Assembly (NCBI GenBank): GCA_009801085.1
Contig: VNWV01000002.1
Location: 3,038,001 to 3,102,000, forward strand
From: Lasiodiplodia sp. COLG20
Taxonomy: Eukaryota; Ascomycota; Dothideomycetes; Botryosphaeriales; Botryosphaeriaceae
DNA: 64,000 nt
Reading direction: 5' to 3'
Below, in pieces: positions 45,145-56,350 of this stretch. The first letter of the stretch is position 1; every line of letters starts with the position of its first letter. Under the pieces are notes generated by a model. It made no database searches. It saw nothing but the letters and a program-made list of their open reading frames with translations, and was not told the origin of the DNA. A program made the position numbers and the translations under genes.

Positions 45145-46514
45145 ATGATCACCCTACTGGCCCCGGGCTTCGAGCTCCAGCCCGTCACCGAGGACGACAT
45201 CGCCCTGGCCAGCCTGGCCTGGGGCTTCACCCTCGGCTTTGGCTTCCTCACCGTCTGGACTGCCATCAAGCAGACCCGCCATGTCTCCAAGAAGCACGGT
45301 GCCAGCAGGCTCAACACGCCCTACATCTGGATGATCTGGGGCGAGATTGCCGTCTGTCTTTCCTTCAGCATCATCTGCTGGCTGCACCTGCGCGGCGACA
45401 TCCCCCCCAGCTTTGCCTTCTACTTCTGCATCCGTACGCACACCGGCCCCCCGGCACCTTGCCCGCCGCTGACTCTTGCTTCCAGTCACCACCTGGGCGC
45501 TACAGGTCCAGTTCCTGCTGCAGATTATCATCAACAGAGTATCCGTGCTTCTTGTCAACCGGAAGAAAGGCCTCCACATCAAGATCGGCGTTGCCATTCT
45601 CATCACGGCCATCAACATCTCCGTCTACTGCATCTGGATCCCCGCCCGCCTCCAGGTCTCCGACGCTTACGTCCACCTCAACGACATCTGGGACCGCTGC
45701 GAGAAGGTCATCTATCTGATCGTCGATGCTGGGCTCAACTGGTATTTCATCTACATCGTGCAGAAGAACCTGGTGCGCCAGGGCCTGAAGAAGTACGAAT
45801 CTTTGGTCAAGTTCAACATCTACATTATCGGCTTCTCGCTCAGCATGGATATCCTCATCATCAGTAAGTTTCCTGCCATCGAGCGCGCCGCATCATCACG
45901 CTGACCCGCAATCAGGCATGATGTCATTGAAGAACTCGTTCGTCTACATGCAATTCCACCCTCTCGCATACATCGTCAAGCTCAAGATTGAAATGTCCAT
46001 GGCCGACTTGATCGCCACCGTCTCCAGCTCGGCCTCCAATACCGGAGGCTTCGACACCAATCGCCGCTTCAGTAACCGTACCCGCTCCGCTTCCGCTTCC
46101 AAGCAAGCGGCAATCCAGGCTGCTTTCACCGGCCGCACCGGCTCAGTCACCAGCTCCGACGCCGAGGCAATGGACAAGAAGCATCACGACTGCGGTGACG
46201 ACGATGTCGAACTCAAGAATATCATGCGGAGCGGCGGCGTGGGCATGCCTACCCCGAAGAACTTGCACAGCACAACCGGCGTCGACCACGCCTACCAGCA
46301 GAGAGAGGGTCCTTTGATCGTGCACCAGCAGCAAGAGATTTCAGTAGAGGTTGAGAGCGTGTCGTGCAGCGTGTCAGGTGCCCCGAGCCTGGGCGGCGAT
46401 GACAGCGATACCCGACCCCTGCGTACCATGAGCGCGAACATGCCCGGAGTGAAGCCGAAGAGCGGCTTCGGTATGCACACTAAAGTGTGGGGTGGCGGGA
46501 ACCGCGAGGAATGA
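45145..46514 (+). CDS. Seven-transmembrane protein of unknown function, GPCR-like
   Basis: Exons 45145-45433, 45486-45863, 45916-46514 (421 aa). Hydrophobic segments in order: A-L-A-S-L-A-W-G-F-T-L-G-F-G-F-L, Y-I-W-M-I-W-G-E-I-A-V-C-L-S-F, F-A-F-Y-F-C-I-L-T-T-W-A-L, I-G-V-A-I-L-I-T-A-I-N-I-S, V-I-Y-L-I-V-D-A-G-L-N-W-Y-F-I, F-N-I-Y-I-I-G-F-S-L-S-M-D-I, plus S-F-V-Y-M-Q-F-H-P-L-A-Y-I-V. About 170 hydrophilic Ser-rich residues follow inside the cell. The layout resembles fungal GPCR-like membrane proteins, but no CFEM domain or named receptor signature is present. The last loop (M-S-L-K-N-S-F-V-Y-M-Q-F-H) looks like a conserved motif. Ligand and function unknown. Confidence 0.72.
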
Positions 46515-48215
46515 CTTCCACTGTAACCTTCCATTTTTTTTTCTTTTTCTCCAAGGCTGCGTATACCACTTCTTTCTATCACATTCCATTTATCTTCTAG
46601 ATATACCCATGACACGACGTCCTAATCCTCCTTGTAATATATCTCATATGTAGAGGTTCAGAAAAGAAGACGAGTCTTTAGGCCTAATATTCAAATGTAA
46701 AAATGACGGAATTCCGTAACCACTCAACTACCAATGGACCTGCTCTGGTGAGAACCATGGGAGCTGAAGAGAAACGTGCAAGTTACCAGGGCGGGAATGG
46801 TGCCAGTCTTGGTAAAGGCGGTACGCTAAACAGAGAAGACGACACTAGGGAGATAACTCCTCTCTGGCTGGCCCCATGATCACATGCTACGGATATCTCA
46901 GCGAATTCTGCGAAAGCTTGTTCGTTAATTAGCCAATGATGGAGCAAGCGGATACGGTTTGGAGGCTGCCGGCCCCGGATTGTTGCTCCGTGCTTTGGCG
47001 CGATGCACAGTCGCTGACGGCTCGCCACTAATCGCCCGCCTTCCATTAGTGGCCCCACCTCAGACGTGATTAATTGAAGCCATATCCCGAAGTTGCTTTT
47101 GTTGGACCTTCATAGGAGATTTTCGTGTGGCCTGTTGCCAAGGACGGCACTCAGAGCAGATCAGCATCAATTCTACCCCAGTGGGGTGTCGTCTCCCTTC
47201 CTACGGATCCCTTGACTACTACATCGAAGCACGAGAAGGAGATCGAAAGGCACTCAGGGATGTGTGGGAGGCAACCTTAGCGCCGATTACGAAGCATCAA
47301 TCTCAAAGACCCACTGCGACTTCCCACTAAGAGGACGCCAGCCAGAAGAAGCACGTGTGGAGAGCCTGGCACTTGTGATATTCGGAGGCGGGGAGCACGG
47401 GATTGCACAGCCCTGAGAGTGCCTGTAACCTTGGGACTGCCAGCTGTTTTTAGTCAAGCACAGTCACCCGGACACGCCAAAAGGAATCACTCAAGTACAC
47501 CGAGGTACCACGGAAGTTCAAGAAGATCTTTCCCTCGGCTGAAGACTGCGCCACGTAAGGGTCCCTTTCAGACACACGATCTTCGCACCCTAGACACGCG
47601 GACGTAGCAATGCGACGTACGCACCGGCGGCTTTAGTTGCGGCGCTGCCCTCGCATAAGCTCCAAGCACGATAAAAGCTAGAGCCACCTGATTCGCCTTA
47701 TGGTTTGACATGGCGGAGGCACCCGCCGGTACGGGAGTTCTCGGTAAGTACCACCCGGGTTCCATCCCGGTGGCACGGTGATAGCCCCTGCAGGCTTCTT
47801 CGTGGGCTTCAACCAACAGCAAAGTTCTAGCCTGCAAGGCCCCCATCGACGCATTTCATTGGCCGAAATGTTAAGCGAAAGGAAGTTAAATGGCTCACAT
47901 GTGACGGCTTAACCCTCATCATGTTGTTATTTGAGTTGGGCGACTCAGAGACAACAGATTTGCGGCGCGGTATTGCCACCGTCTGCCTTCCTTCAGGGAG
48001 TTTGCGGATCCTGACACCTCTGCATCGAGTCCACGCCAGGAACGGGGGCCTTAACGCTGCCATGGTGGGGGGACGTTATTGCCCGCTTGGAGGAAGGAGA
48101 ATATTGATTCGCGGGGCTTGACGGACACCACACTGGAACCGTGAAGGCGCAGCAGCTGCGCCACGGATCACAGTTTTTACTAAATCGCTAAATTTCTGCA
48201 GTGATCTGCAGAGGG
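46515..48215. other. Long gene-free region
   Basis: About 1.7 kb with only short unconvincing ORFs. A stretch near 47750-47775 resembles a tRNA T-arm but no complete tRNA folds around it. Next to the oxoprolinase stop, 48146-48162 (GGCGCAGCAGCTGCGCC) can form a 7-bp stem. Confidence 0.45.
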
Positions 48216-51200
48216 TCAGGAGGATTCGGCCTGTGCGGTTGACCAAGCAGCAATGCTACCTACTGCGCGTGGGGAATGGAGTGTCTCGCCCCTTTTCTCA
48301 GCGGCGTCTCTACTCGCTGGGGTTGTCTCAGGACCAGCAGCAGGCTCAAGCCCCCATCCTCCTCCTCCCGGAGTGAGAAGCACACAACGATCGCCAGGCT
48401 GCATGGCTATCATGTTTTTCGGTCCCATGTTGACCCAGCGTTCCTCGTAGCCATCGCCATCTGCCATCTTAATCTTTCTGACCCAATAGTTCTTGCCCTT
48501 TGCAGCGTTGCCGCCGCCCGCCATGCCATAGGGCGCAATTGACCGACGCTCGGTGATGACGCTGAACCTAAGCGGTGCGCGGCATTCCATATCTCTGATC
48601 GCCCCGCAGCCGCCGCGATACAGGCCGCTTCCTCCGCTGTCAGGCCTGATTGAGAACTCACGGAGCAGGACGGGGTATCGGCGCTCAAGGGTCTCGACAT
48701 CAGTGATGCGGGTGTTTGTCATGTGCGTGTGTACCGCATCAGCGCCGTGGGCGCCCTCCGTCGCCCCTGATCCTCCGCACACGGTCTCGCCGAACGCGAA
48801 CGAATGCTCGGCCCCGCTCACAGGGTCCTGGACTTCACCGAAGAAACCGAGGCAGTTCATGCAGCCATGAGACGCCGCCGCAGCTTGGAAAGTCTTGAGG
48901 ATGACGTCGCAGACGCGCTGCGACGTTTGAGTGTTGCCGGCGCAAACGGCAGCCCCGGGTGAAGGATTCAGGAAACTGCCCTTCGGAAGGATGACGTCGA
49001 TGGGCGCCAGACAGCCCTGGTTCATTGGGATGTCGATGCCAATGAGCAACCGTAGACAGTAAATGATGGCCGAGTAGGTGATTGCAGGAGGCCCGTTCAT
49101 GTTCGAGTACATCTCCGGGGCGGTTCCCGTGAAGTCGAACTTGGCCGATCCAGCTTCATCGATGCTCACCGTTAGGAAAATCTCCGAGCCGTTATCCATC
49201 TGGTCGTTGCCTGAGAACACCGGTCCCTTCTCCTTGCGAGTCTCGCGAAGGAAGTGGCGCACCGCAACTTCGGCGTTCTCTTGAATGGCGCGCATGTAGA
49301 GCTGTACCACTTCCTGAGAGTACTCCTCCATCAAGCCTTGTATCAGGAGCATTCCCTTTCTGTTGGCTGCGACCTGCGCTTTCAAGTCCGAAATGTTGTC
49401 GTCGAGGCGGCGGCTTCCGACACACCCTGGGTACTTTCCCGGCTCGAGCAGAATGTTCTTGATGCCCTCCTCATCGAAAAACTCGCCTCGATGGATCAGC
49501 TTGAAGCTCTTGATAGCCGCGCCTTCCTGCCAGAGCTCCGTGGAATTGGGCGGCATCGAGGTCCCGCCCAAACCCCCTATGTCTGTGTGGTGGCCCCGTG
49601 AAGCAACGTAGAAAGCTACGCGCTCACCAGTCGGCTCAAAGACTGGGGTGATCACCGTCACGTCAGGGAGATGGGCTCCTCCGGCTTCGGGATGGTTCGA
49701 GACAAGGACGTCCCCTGGAACCAACTTGTCCTTGAGGAGATCGTGCTGGTACTTGACTGCGTAGCTCATCGAGCCGAGGTGCACCTAGCCCGTGTCAGTG
49801 ATCTTGATCGAAAGGCGCTATGGGAGGAATCGTACGGGCACATGCGGGGCATTTGCAACGAGGCCGGCGTCCGGGCCGAAGATTGCGCAGGAGAAATCCA
49901 GCCGCTCCTTGATGTTCAGGGACATGGATGTCTTCTGAAGAATACGGCCCATCTGCTCTGCTATGGACATGAATCGGTGAGAGAATGTGGATAAGGCGAT
50001 GGGATCGACAGTTGTCGAAGATGTGCTGGTTTTGACAATGCGAGGAACGTCAATCACCACATGCGCTGACAGGACTTTGGCTTCTGTGCCTGGCACAAGC
50101 AATATGCTCTGGGTATTGTCCAAAATCACCGCAGGGCCGGCCACTTTCATCCCGGGGAGAAGCTGTTCGAGAAGGTAAACCGGAGTCGCAATCTGGCCGT
50201 GGTTTTGAAAGAAGGTTTTAACCTGGCACATTCAATCAGCTGCTTGGAAATGGCTGGGGATCACAGGACACTGCGTACGTGAGTTTCCACCAGATCTGCC
50301 TTGGCGTACGAAAATACGGTCTTTTGAAGCTCAAAGGCGAGCTTATCTGCATCTGACGAGATAGATCCGCTGCTGCCGATACCGCGGACGCGAACATCGT
50401 CGACTAGGATGTCTCTAGTATCTGGGAATGTGAAGTTGAATTCACGCAGGTGCTGTTCCAAGAAGGCGTCTCTGAAGCTGCCGCTTTGTGGCTGAAGGAT
50501 CATCATGGCCGTCTCGGTTCCACGATATCTCATGTTGAGGTAGAATTCGTAACGCATGTCACTCTCTTTGATGCCCTGGGCAAGGAGACGTTGTGTGACG
50601 GTGGACTGCAGGGATGCGAGCTTGTGGTTGAGATGGTCAACTGTCTCTCCAGCGTAGACGAGGTTGACAGGCACTTGGGCCTCCTGAACGACATCGGCGA
50701 GCGCCATGCCATAGGCCGACAGAATACTGGAGTACCTGTGAATGATGGCGGTGGAGATACCTAGTTTGGAGGCGATTTCACAAGCATGCTGCCCACCGGC
50801 TCCTCCAAATACGGCGAGATGGTGCTTAGCTAGTCCAGTTAGCACAGGCATGCGAAGCTGTCTGGATAAACCTACCGATTTCGTACCCCTTCGCCTCGGT
50901 CAGCGCTCGGATCGGCCTGCACATAGACTCGTTCGCAACGTCCAGGAATCCGTAAGCCACCTCTTCGGGGGTCAGAGCTTGGCCCGTCTCGGCGTTGATT
51001 CTGGCTGTCAGCTCTGCGAACTTTGTCTTGACAATGTCCAAGTCGAGAGGCTCGTCCTCATTTTTGCCGAAGATCTTGGGGAAGTAGTCCGGGATCAGCC
51101 TGCCCAAGAACAAATTGGCATCGGTGATGGTAAGAGGTCCACCTTTGCGGTAGCACGCCGGGCCAGGGTGGGCGCTGGCGGATTCGGGACCCACGACGAA

Positions 51201-52382
51201 CAGACCATTGCGGAAGAACAGCATGGAGCCGCCTCCGGCGGCCACGGTGTTAATATCGAGCTGCGGGGACTGGATGGTGACACCGGCCGTGGTGGTTTCA
51301 AAGACATGCTCCAGAACACCTCCGTACCGGCTGACATCGGTCGATGTTCCGCCCATGTCGAACCCGACAACAGGCACCTGGGTCTCGGGGCTGTAGCAAG
51401 TGCGAGAAAAGCCCACAACTCCACCGGCAGGACCTGACAAAATGCCTTTCAGTCCACTGAAGCTCTTGTGGCTGACGAGTCCGCCATCTGACTGCATGAA
51501 ATCGGCCCTGACGTCGTCAAGATGCGAACCTTCGAAGCCCTTCCTGAAGCCCGAGAGGTACTGCTTGATGTTCGGAGTCAAGTATGCATCTGCCGATGCC
51601 GAACTCCCTCGGGGCACCATTTTGATCATGTTTGCCGCCACAGCGGACGAGAGCGATACGTGCGAAAAGCCCTCCTCGGCCGCCATCTGGCCCACGCGCG
51701 CTTCGTGCTCGGGGAAGATGTACGAGTGGGCAAAGCACACGGCAATCGTCTCGATGCCTTTGCTTCTAATCTCCTTCAGCGTGGCGCGGACCTCGCCCTC
51801 GTCCAAAGGCTTGATGACGCGGACCATGTCTCCGCTTGAGGTGCGGATGAGTTCGCCAGGGATCTCGGTGACTGCTTTGTGGGTGCCGAACACGTCTTCA
51901 TCAAAGTCCTCGACCGTGACTCGCTCGGAAATCTCGTGCACATCAGTGTACAAAACGTCTGGCTTGACGATGTTCAGGTCGAACAAGCGTGGGCGTGACT
52001 GGTAGCCGATTTTCAGGAGGTCTCGCAATCCTTTGGTCACCAGCAGGGCGTGGCGTGCTCCTTTGCGTTCCAGCAAGGCATTGGTGGCGACTGTTGTGCC
52101 CATGCGGACGAATTCGATGTCGTCCTTTGGCAAGGGGACACCGCGGGGGATCTCCTGTCCACGGATGATGGAGAGAACTCTCCGGATGCCCTCTGTCGGT
52201 GCATCGTGGTAGTTTTGCGGGTCGACGGAAAGCAGCTTCAGCACAATGTCCCGGTGGCCTTCCTGCCTGGCCCAGATGTCGGTAAAGGTGCCTCCCCTAT
52301 CTGGAACATGTCAGCAGGTCGGCGGGAGATGTTGTAGGTGCAACGCACCGATTGCAATTTTCACGGGCGGTCTAGCAGCCAT
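48216..52382 (-). CDS. 5-oxoprolinase / hydantoinase A-B fusion
   Basis: Minus-strand exons 52382-52349, 52300-50876, 50829-50279, 50222-49836, 49784-48216 (1321 aa); four GT-AG introns of 46-56 nt. ATP-dependent opening of 5-oxoproline to glutamate, or of a related cyclic amide. The N-terminus [12 protein letters not shown] is the nucleotide-binding start of the HyuA half, continued by [28 protein letters not shown] and F-G-G-A-G-G-Q-H-A. The HyuB half includes [26 protein letters not shown] and P-G-G-G-G-W-G. Length matches fused eukaryotic oxoprolinases. Divergent from a permease gene. Substrate inferred from family. Confidence 0.92.
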
Positions 52383-52845
52383 GATTGCGGTGGATGCTGC
52401 ATCACAGGCGCAGTGCCGTGAGGAATTTATACAGCCCGCATGCTGCGCTCTCACGCAAACTTAGCCCCACTTGGTGAGAGTTTCACGGCTCATGTCCAAT
52501 GGATGGCGACTAAAATGAGCGGGCTTGGGCTCTTGCCGGGAAGGTCGATACAGGCCGAAGCCGTGGAGCCTCGGAGCGGATGCGACAGAAAGCGCGCCGA
52601 ATGGGCCGAAATGTTGGAAGGTGCATGCGGCGCAGGCACAAGGTGGGGAAGGGACTACTGTGCCATTCTGGGGATAGCGCCGCCGTAACGACCATCCCTC
52701 TCTTCTGACCCCTGCAACTTTGGAGATTGCACGCCGCAACGATAAGGTAGCCTTAGAGAGCATGCCGTCGCCCGGAACCCACGCGTATAAGTCGGCAATG
52801 GGTGCGCCTTGACAAGTCCTGTGTCTTGCTGCGATCCAGTCCACC
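52383..52845. promoter_or_regulatory. Divergent promoter region, oxoprolinase / permease
   Basis: 463 bp between start codons. It contains GATAAG at 52741-52746, a site type used by AreA/Nit2 nitrogen regulators, and CCG-N8-CGG at 52561-52574, a paired-triplet arrangement of the kind Zn2Cys6 dimers bind. A Zn2Cys6 gene lies 2 kb away in the same group. Binding is inferred. Confidence 0.4.
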
Positions 52846-54656
52846 ATGTCTATCCACGAGAAATCCGCCAACATGGACGTCGAGTCTAGAAGTGTCGACC
52901 ACAAGGCCGGCATCGTCGAGCACGTTGACCAAGCTGCTCAGTTCCTGGCAGAAACTCAGCAGTATCCGCCGCTCTCGGCCGCCGAGGAGAAGAAACTGGT
53001 CCGCAAGGTAGACTGGATTATGATTCCCATGGTGAGCAGGTCCCACACATGGTGGAATTCCGGCTCCTCACACGTTTAGCTTTTCCTTACTGCGACGCTT
53101 GGCGCAGTTGACAAGGTCTCACTGAGCACTGCCGCCATCTACGGACTGCGAACGGATACGCACTTGGTTGGGCAGCAGTATTCATGGCTGGGATCCATCT
53201 TATCTCTCGGAGTAAGCAAGGACGACCTGCCACTCATGGATGATGAGGATACTCATGGTTCCAGGCATTGGCTGGCATGTTTCCCGCCTCGTACCTGATA
53301 CATAGGCTCCCTTCTGCAAAGTTCCTTTGCGCGTGCAGCCTGGGATGGTCCACAATGGCTTTGCTCATGGCTGCTTGCCACAACTGGAGCAGCCTCATGG
53401 CTCTGAGGTTCCTGATGGGTATGCTCTCGGCTCCAAACTTGGCATACAATCAAACTGATTTCCATCAGGCTGCTTCGAGGCCATCATCGTGCCTGGCATT
53501 TCTCTGATCATTGCTGCCTTTTACAAAAAAGAAGAGCAGCCTCCCAGGAACGCATTGGTGTTTGCCGCGGCGAGTTCTGTGATCAACGGCTTTCTGTCCT
53601 GGGCCATCGGCCACATCGACGGCGCCTTGGCAATTTGGCGGTACCTGTTTTTGATCATAGGTGAGTTCCACGCCGGCAGATGGTGGACCACTACTGACGT
53701 CGCAGGGTCCATCACCTTCGCTTGGTCCGTATTCGTCATGGCCGTTCTGCCTGCCAATCCGATGGAGGCCATTTTCTTAAGCAAAGAGGAAAAGTATCAC
53801 CTTGTCAAGCGCGTGGCTGCAAACAAAACGGGCGTTGCGAGTAAAGAGTGGAAGTGGGGCCAGGTGAAAGAGGCTGTCGTGGATCCCAAAACCTGTAAGG
53901 AAGCCCTCCCGCGGCCGTGCCTGTCATTGCTCTAATTGTTTTTTTTTTTTTTTTGGCAGGGATCATCTTCTTCTTCAACATTGCCATCAACATCCCAAAC
54001 GGCGGGCTCACGACGTTCAACAGCATCATCATCGCCAACCTGGGGTTCTCGTCGGTCGAGGCGTCTTTGCTCAGCATGCCAACCGGAGTCATGAGTACCA
54101 TTTCGGCGTTTGTGTTCTCGTACGCCGGAGCAAAATGGGCGAACCGCCGCTGCCTGGTCACGGTGGCAGCGTGCATTGTGCCGATTATCGGCACTGCGGT
54201 CGTGTACGCGGTTCCCAGGGACAACATCGGTGGACAAATGGTCGGAATATATCTCGTAAGCATACCCGTAGCCACCCCTGACACGCAGTAGCTGACGATG
54301 AATGGTAGCTCTACACGTACTTCGGGCCTTACGTGGTCGGCATTGGACTCGCGCAAGCCAACACGGCCGGAAACACCAAGAAGACGGTTGTTTTTGCGAT
54401 ACTGTACATTGGCTATGCCGTGGGAAACCTGATCGGGCCACAAACGTTCCGGGCTGACCAAGCGCCCGCGTACACTGGTGGAGTGGTGGCTATGATCGTT
54501 TGCTACTGTGTCTGTATCGGGTTGATCTGTGCGTACTGGGCGCTCTGTGCATCACAGAACAAACGGGGGGAAGCGATGGCGGCGAACGAAGAGATTCTCG
54601 AAGTCTTGCTTGACCAGACGGATTTTGAGCAAAAGGGATTCAGATACACGACGTAG
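52846..54656 (+). CDS. MFS permease, allantoate/Dal5-like (anion:cation symporter family)
   Basis: Exons 52846-53031, 53080-53211, 53265-53418, 53469-53660, 53706-53894, 53960-54255, 54309-54656 (498 aa). All six introns are GT-AG and all frames close. About 12 hydrophobic segments are present after a 55-residue cytosolic N-terminus. Family marks are K-L-V-R-K-V-D-W-I-M-I-P-M, D-K-V-S-L-S-T-A-A-I-Y-G-L, G-C-F-E-A-I-I-V-P-G and A-N-T-A-G-N-T-K-K-T, as in Dal5/Tna1-type transporters of ureides, vitamins and small organic anions. The sixth acceptor follows a 16-T run. Divergence from the oxoprolinase gene suggests import of its substrate. Confidence 0.92.
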
Positions 54657-54810
54657 ACAAGCAGCGAAAATGTACCTTTGTGGAAGTAGCATTGAGTGGG
54701 GGCCTTATCTTCGCGATGCGGGGAAGTGGGTCCGTGTCTCGATCATTAAACGTAACAATCCCACTCACACTCCGACACCCTTTCCACTGTCTCTCACTAC
54801 AAAAACGAAG

Positions 54811-56349
54811 ATGCCGCGCACCACGTTGCCCTCCGCCGGCGAAGTCCGCCGAACAGAAGCGCGGCACCGCACAGGCTGCTGGCCATGCAAGCAAGCCCAC
54901 AGCCGATGCCAGGAGCAACGGCCGTGCTGCTCGCGCTGTCAGCGCCTGGGGCTGGCCTGCGCGTACGGCATCAGGCTTCTCTGGAAGGAAGACGCGGCGC
55001 AGCGCGGTATATGCCTTGGGCGGGAGGGCGTGTGGTCGAAAGCCGCCAAGGGGAAGAAGCACAAGAAGGGCGGCGGCGGGCATGAAGTCTTCTTGGACAC
55101 ACGAGGGCGGAGACTGATCTTCTTGAATACGACGTACGCACACATGAGCGCGGATGGCCAGTTTGTGGATGACGACGAAGAAGAAGAAAGAGTGGAGGTG
55201 GCACAAGCGGACCCAAGGCCACAACTCTGGAGCCATAGCCAACTGTCGCACAAGGAGGCTTATCTGTTCGACTACTTTACTTCCTTCATCTGCCCGAACT
55301 GCTCGCTCAGCCCGACGCACAACCCGTACTTGCGATACATCGCTCCGATGGCCCTCTCCTACACTCCGCTGCAGCACGTCATCCTTTCCGTGGCCGCCAA
55401 CCAGCTCCGTCTCCTCAACGACAAGAGGTACGAGCGCGAGGCATGGCTGTACAAGGCCCGCGCCATGAACGGGCTCCGCGCGAGCATCGACGCCGGCGTC
55501 GTGAGCTGGCCCTTTGTGGCCACGGTTCTGATGCTCTGCTTCTACGACATATCCGACGGCTGCGACGAGTCGTGGATGACCCATCTCAAAGGCGGCCTTG
55601 GCGTGCTCCAGCACGTCCAGAGCACTGGCTCCTTGCATACCGAGGCCGTGGCCCTGACGAAGTTCTTCATGATGTATTTCGTCGCGCACCAGATCATGAG
55701 TTCGACCGCACGCCACACCCATCTCGACACGCCAGGCCACGCATGGCTCGACGACGACTGCATGGACGAGATAGACGCCTTGATGGGTTGCTCGCGCGGT
55801 TTGTTGAGTCTGATCGACCGCACTTCCACAGCAGCGTCGTATTACTCGGCAATCAGCCTCAAGCGCGCCCTCTCAGCCCAAGAACACGAAGAGATCCGGC
55901 TCGAGTGGGGCGAACTATCGACCAAAATCCTCGAAGTGCCGCAGGTAGCGCCGACAACCGGCGAGAACATCCAGCACCTCGTCCTCGTGGCCAATTGCAA
56001 GCGCACCGCGGCGCTCCTCTACCTCCACGAGCGCTTTGCCCCTTTTCTGCCGTCGAACGCGGTGCTGAGTAAGGAAAGCTCAGTGGCCACTCTCGTCTCT
56101 CAACTCGCCGCCCTTCCCGCCACACCGACGCTCCTTTGGCCTCTCTTCATTCTTGGCCGCGCGAGTCCGGCAAATGAGGAGCACCGCCGCTTCGTGCTTG
56201 ACCGCCTCGCCGAGATGCAGCGGCTGCGCAATCTTGGCAGCGTGCGCCTGGCACGCCGCCTCATCGAGGGCGAGTACAGGAAGTACGATCTCAGCAACAG
56301 GACCGAGTGCGAGGTTGGGGTGCGTGGGAAGTGGATCAGTCTGGCATGA
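54811..56349 (+). CDS. Zn2Cys6 transcription factor
   Basis: A 512-residue single-exon protein. The binuclear zinc cluster lies at about 23-52: C-W-P-C, then six residues, C, six residues, C-S-R-C, six residues, C. A basic Gly/Lys stretch (K-K-H-K-K-G-G-G-G) follows near 85. The rest is the helical fungal-specific regulator region (F-D-Y-F-T-S-F-I-C-P-N-C-S-L, H-V-I-L-S-V-A-A-N-Q-L, A-T-V-L-M-L-C-F-Y-D-I-S-D-G) as in the Fungal_trans_2 group. The start is the first ATG before the cluster. It begins only 154 bp after the permease stop on the same strand, so it probably regulates the group; target genes are inferred. Confidence 0.9.
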   Translation: MPRTTLPSAGEVRRTEARHRTGCWPCKQAHSRCQEQRPCCSRCQRLGLACAYGIRLLWKEDAAQRGICLGREGVWSKAAKGKKHKKGGGGHEVFLDTRGRRLIFLNTTYAHMSADGQFVDDDEEEERVEVAQADPRPQLWSHSQLSHKEAYLFDYFTSFICPNCSLSPTHNPYLRYIAPMALSYTPLQHVILSVAANQLRLLNDKRYEREAWLYKARAMNGLRASIDAGVVSWPFVATVLMLCFYDISDGCDESWMTHLKGGLGVLQHVQSTGSLHTEAVALTKFFMMYFVAHQIMSSTARHTHLDTPGHAWLDDDCMDEIDALMGCSRGLLSLIDRTSTAASYYSAISLKRALSAQEHEEIRLEWGELSTKILEVPQVAPTTGENIQHLVLVANCKRTAALLYLHERFAPFLPSNAVLSKESSVATLVSQLAALPATPTLLWPLFILGRASPANEEHRRFVLDRLAEMQRLRNLGSVRLARRLIEGEYRKYDLSNRTECEVGVRGKWISLA

Positions 56350-56350
56350 T

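Noticed and set aside
47740..47780. tRNA-like T-arm (GGGTTCCATCCCGG)
   Set aside because: The T-loop does not keep the conserved purine, and no matching acceptor, D and anticodon stems were found around it.
54640..55740. 366-codon minus-strand open frame
   Set aside because: Antisense to the Zn2Cys6 gene, whose zinc cluster and helical domain are clear on the plus strand.
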